From NCBI GenBank assembly GCA_019239585.1, contig JAFAZU010000372.1, positions 1 through 7,229 on the forward strand: 7,229 nucleotides of DNA. The letters run 5' to 3'. Below the pieces are notes generated by a model. That model did not search any database, was not told the origin of the DNA, and worked only from the letters and a program-made list of their open reading frames with translations. Below, one piece after another: positions 6,851 to 7,229 of the stretch (positions are counted from its first letter, which is position 1; every line of letters starts with the position of its first letter). Origin of the DNA: Acidobacteriaceae bacterium. GTDB lineage: Bacteria > Acidobacteriota > Terriglobia > Bryobacterales > Bryobacteraceae. Position numbers and translations under genes: made by a program.

Positions 6851-7229
6851 ATGACCGTGCTCATTCCAGCTCATGCCGCAGCCGACAAATTGCGCGCGTG
6901 CCTGCAGAGCGTTATCCGATTTTCGCCGGCAGACTGCCAGATATTCGTTCTGGATGATGCGACCCCCGATGGCACCGTCATGGCTGTGTGTCAGTCCATT
7001 GTCGGGGGTCAGGATCGCATTCAGCAGGATCGCATTCGGTATGTTCGCAGCCCCGGGAATCGAGGGTTTGTGCGCACTTGCAATTGGGGGGCTCGCGAGT
7101 TTCGGCAGAAGGATTCGGACCTGCTGCTGTTAAACTCCGATACGGAAATTACGGCAGGTTCGCTCGAGGAAATGCAGCAAGTGTTGCACCTGCACGAAAA
7201 GCACGCAGTCGTCACGCCACGCAGTAATA
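6851..7229 (+). CDS. GT2-family glycosyltransferase, N-terminal part (runs off the window)
   Basis: The first 126 codons of a GT-A fold glycosyltransferase are visible. It has VLIPAH with the first strand, the nucleotide-binding VLDDATPDG (D35, D36), the NRGFVRTCNWGA helix start (70-81), and DLLLLNSDTEIT with the metal-binding aspartate region (N95, S96, D97, T98, E99). All catalytic-fold motifs expected in this part are intact, unlike the large protein upstream. It should transfer a sugar from a nucleotide-sugar donor to a glycan or lipid-linked acceptor in the cytoplasm. The ATG at 6851 is 16 bases after the coiled-coil gene's TAG. The only Shine-Dalgarno-like bases (AGAGAG, 6833-6838) are rather far away. 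The frame is open upstream, and the residues before the Met (RERARP) look like the run-in to a GT2 domain within a longer protein. The C-terminus lies outside the window, so acceptor and specificity cannot be judged. Confidence 0.85.
   Translation, partial: MTVLIPAHAAADKLRACLQSVIRFSPADCQIFVLDDATPDGTVMAVCQSIVGGQDRIQQDRIRYVRSPGNRGFVRTCNWGAREFRQKDSDLLLLNSDTEITAGSLEEMQQVLHLHEKHAVVTPRSN
7010..7039 (+). repeat. 15-bp tandem duplication in the GT2 gene
   Basis: CAGGATCGCATTCAG (7010-7024) is followed at once by CAGGATCGCATTCGG (7025-7039), with 14 of 15 bases identical. The units sit exactly on codon boundaries and encode QDRIQ and QDRIR, so five residues are added just before the RYVRSPGNRGF segment without breaking the frame. 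Confidence 0.9.

Overview
The window looks like a stretch of chromosome from a free-living bacterium, most plausibly an acidobacterium. This placement rests on remembered resemblance: the style of the branched-chain aminotransferase, a tiny CPxC zinc-ribbon protein, and glycosyltransferases with extra beta-rich and coiled-coil parts. No database search was possible. I see no insertion sequence, integrase, CRISPR array, phage gene or defence system.

Left part (1-3976), housekeeping. A tRNA-Val(CAC) gene lies on the minus strand with its CCA encoded. It is followed on the plus strand by a HAD-family hydrolase, which converges on a manganese superoxide dismutase gene (sodA) with only 3 bases between the stop codons. 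Upstream of sodA on the same minus strand come nagA (N-acetylglucosamine-6-phosphate deacetylase), ilvE (branched-chain aminotransferase) and a 76-residue zinc-ribbon protein. The order of transcription is zinc ribbon, ilvE, nagA, sodA. ilvE and nagA are almost fused: the ilvE stop, one codon, then a TTG start in the same frame.

Right part (4042-7229), a surface-glycan or glycosylation locus on the plus strand that runs off the window. It starts divergently from the zinc-ribbon gene. First comes a 657-residue protein with an N-terminal beta-rich domain and two GT2-like domains whose acidic motifs are largely replaced. Next is a 249-residue protein with a beta-rich N-terminus, a coiled coil containing a perfect 72-bp tandem duplication, and a C-terminal SRSWRxTxPLR motif. 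Last is the start of a canonical GT2 glycosyltransferase. The last two may once have been, or may still sometimes be, one polypeptide: losing a single A from an A6 run joins the frames.

The most notable signals are the double glycosyltransferase with replaced motifs, two in-frame tandem duplications (72 bp and 15 bp) in neighbouring genes, and the possible split fusion. Several genes also have -10-like hexamers very close to their start codons and poor Shine-Dalgarno sequences, which hints at leaderless or very short-leader messages. Nothing here amounts to a clearly new system.
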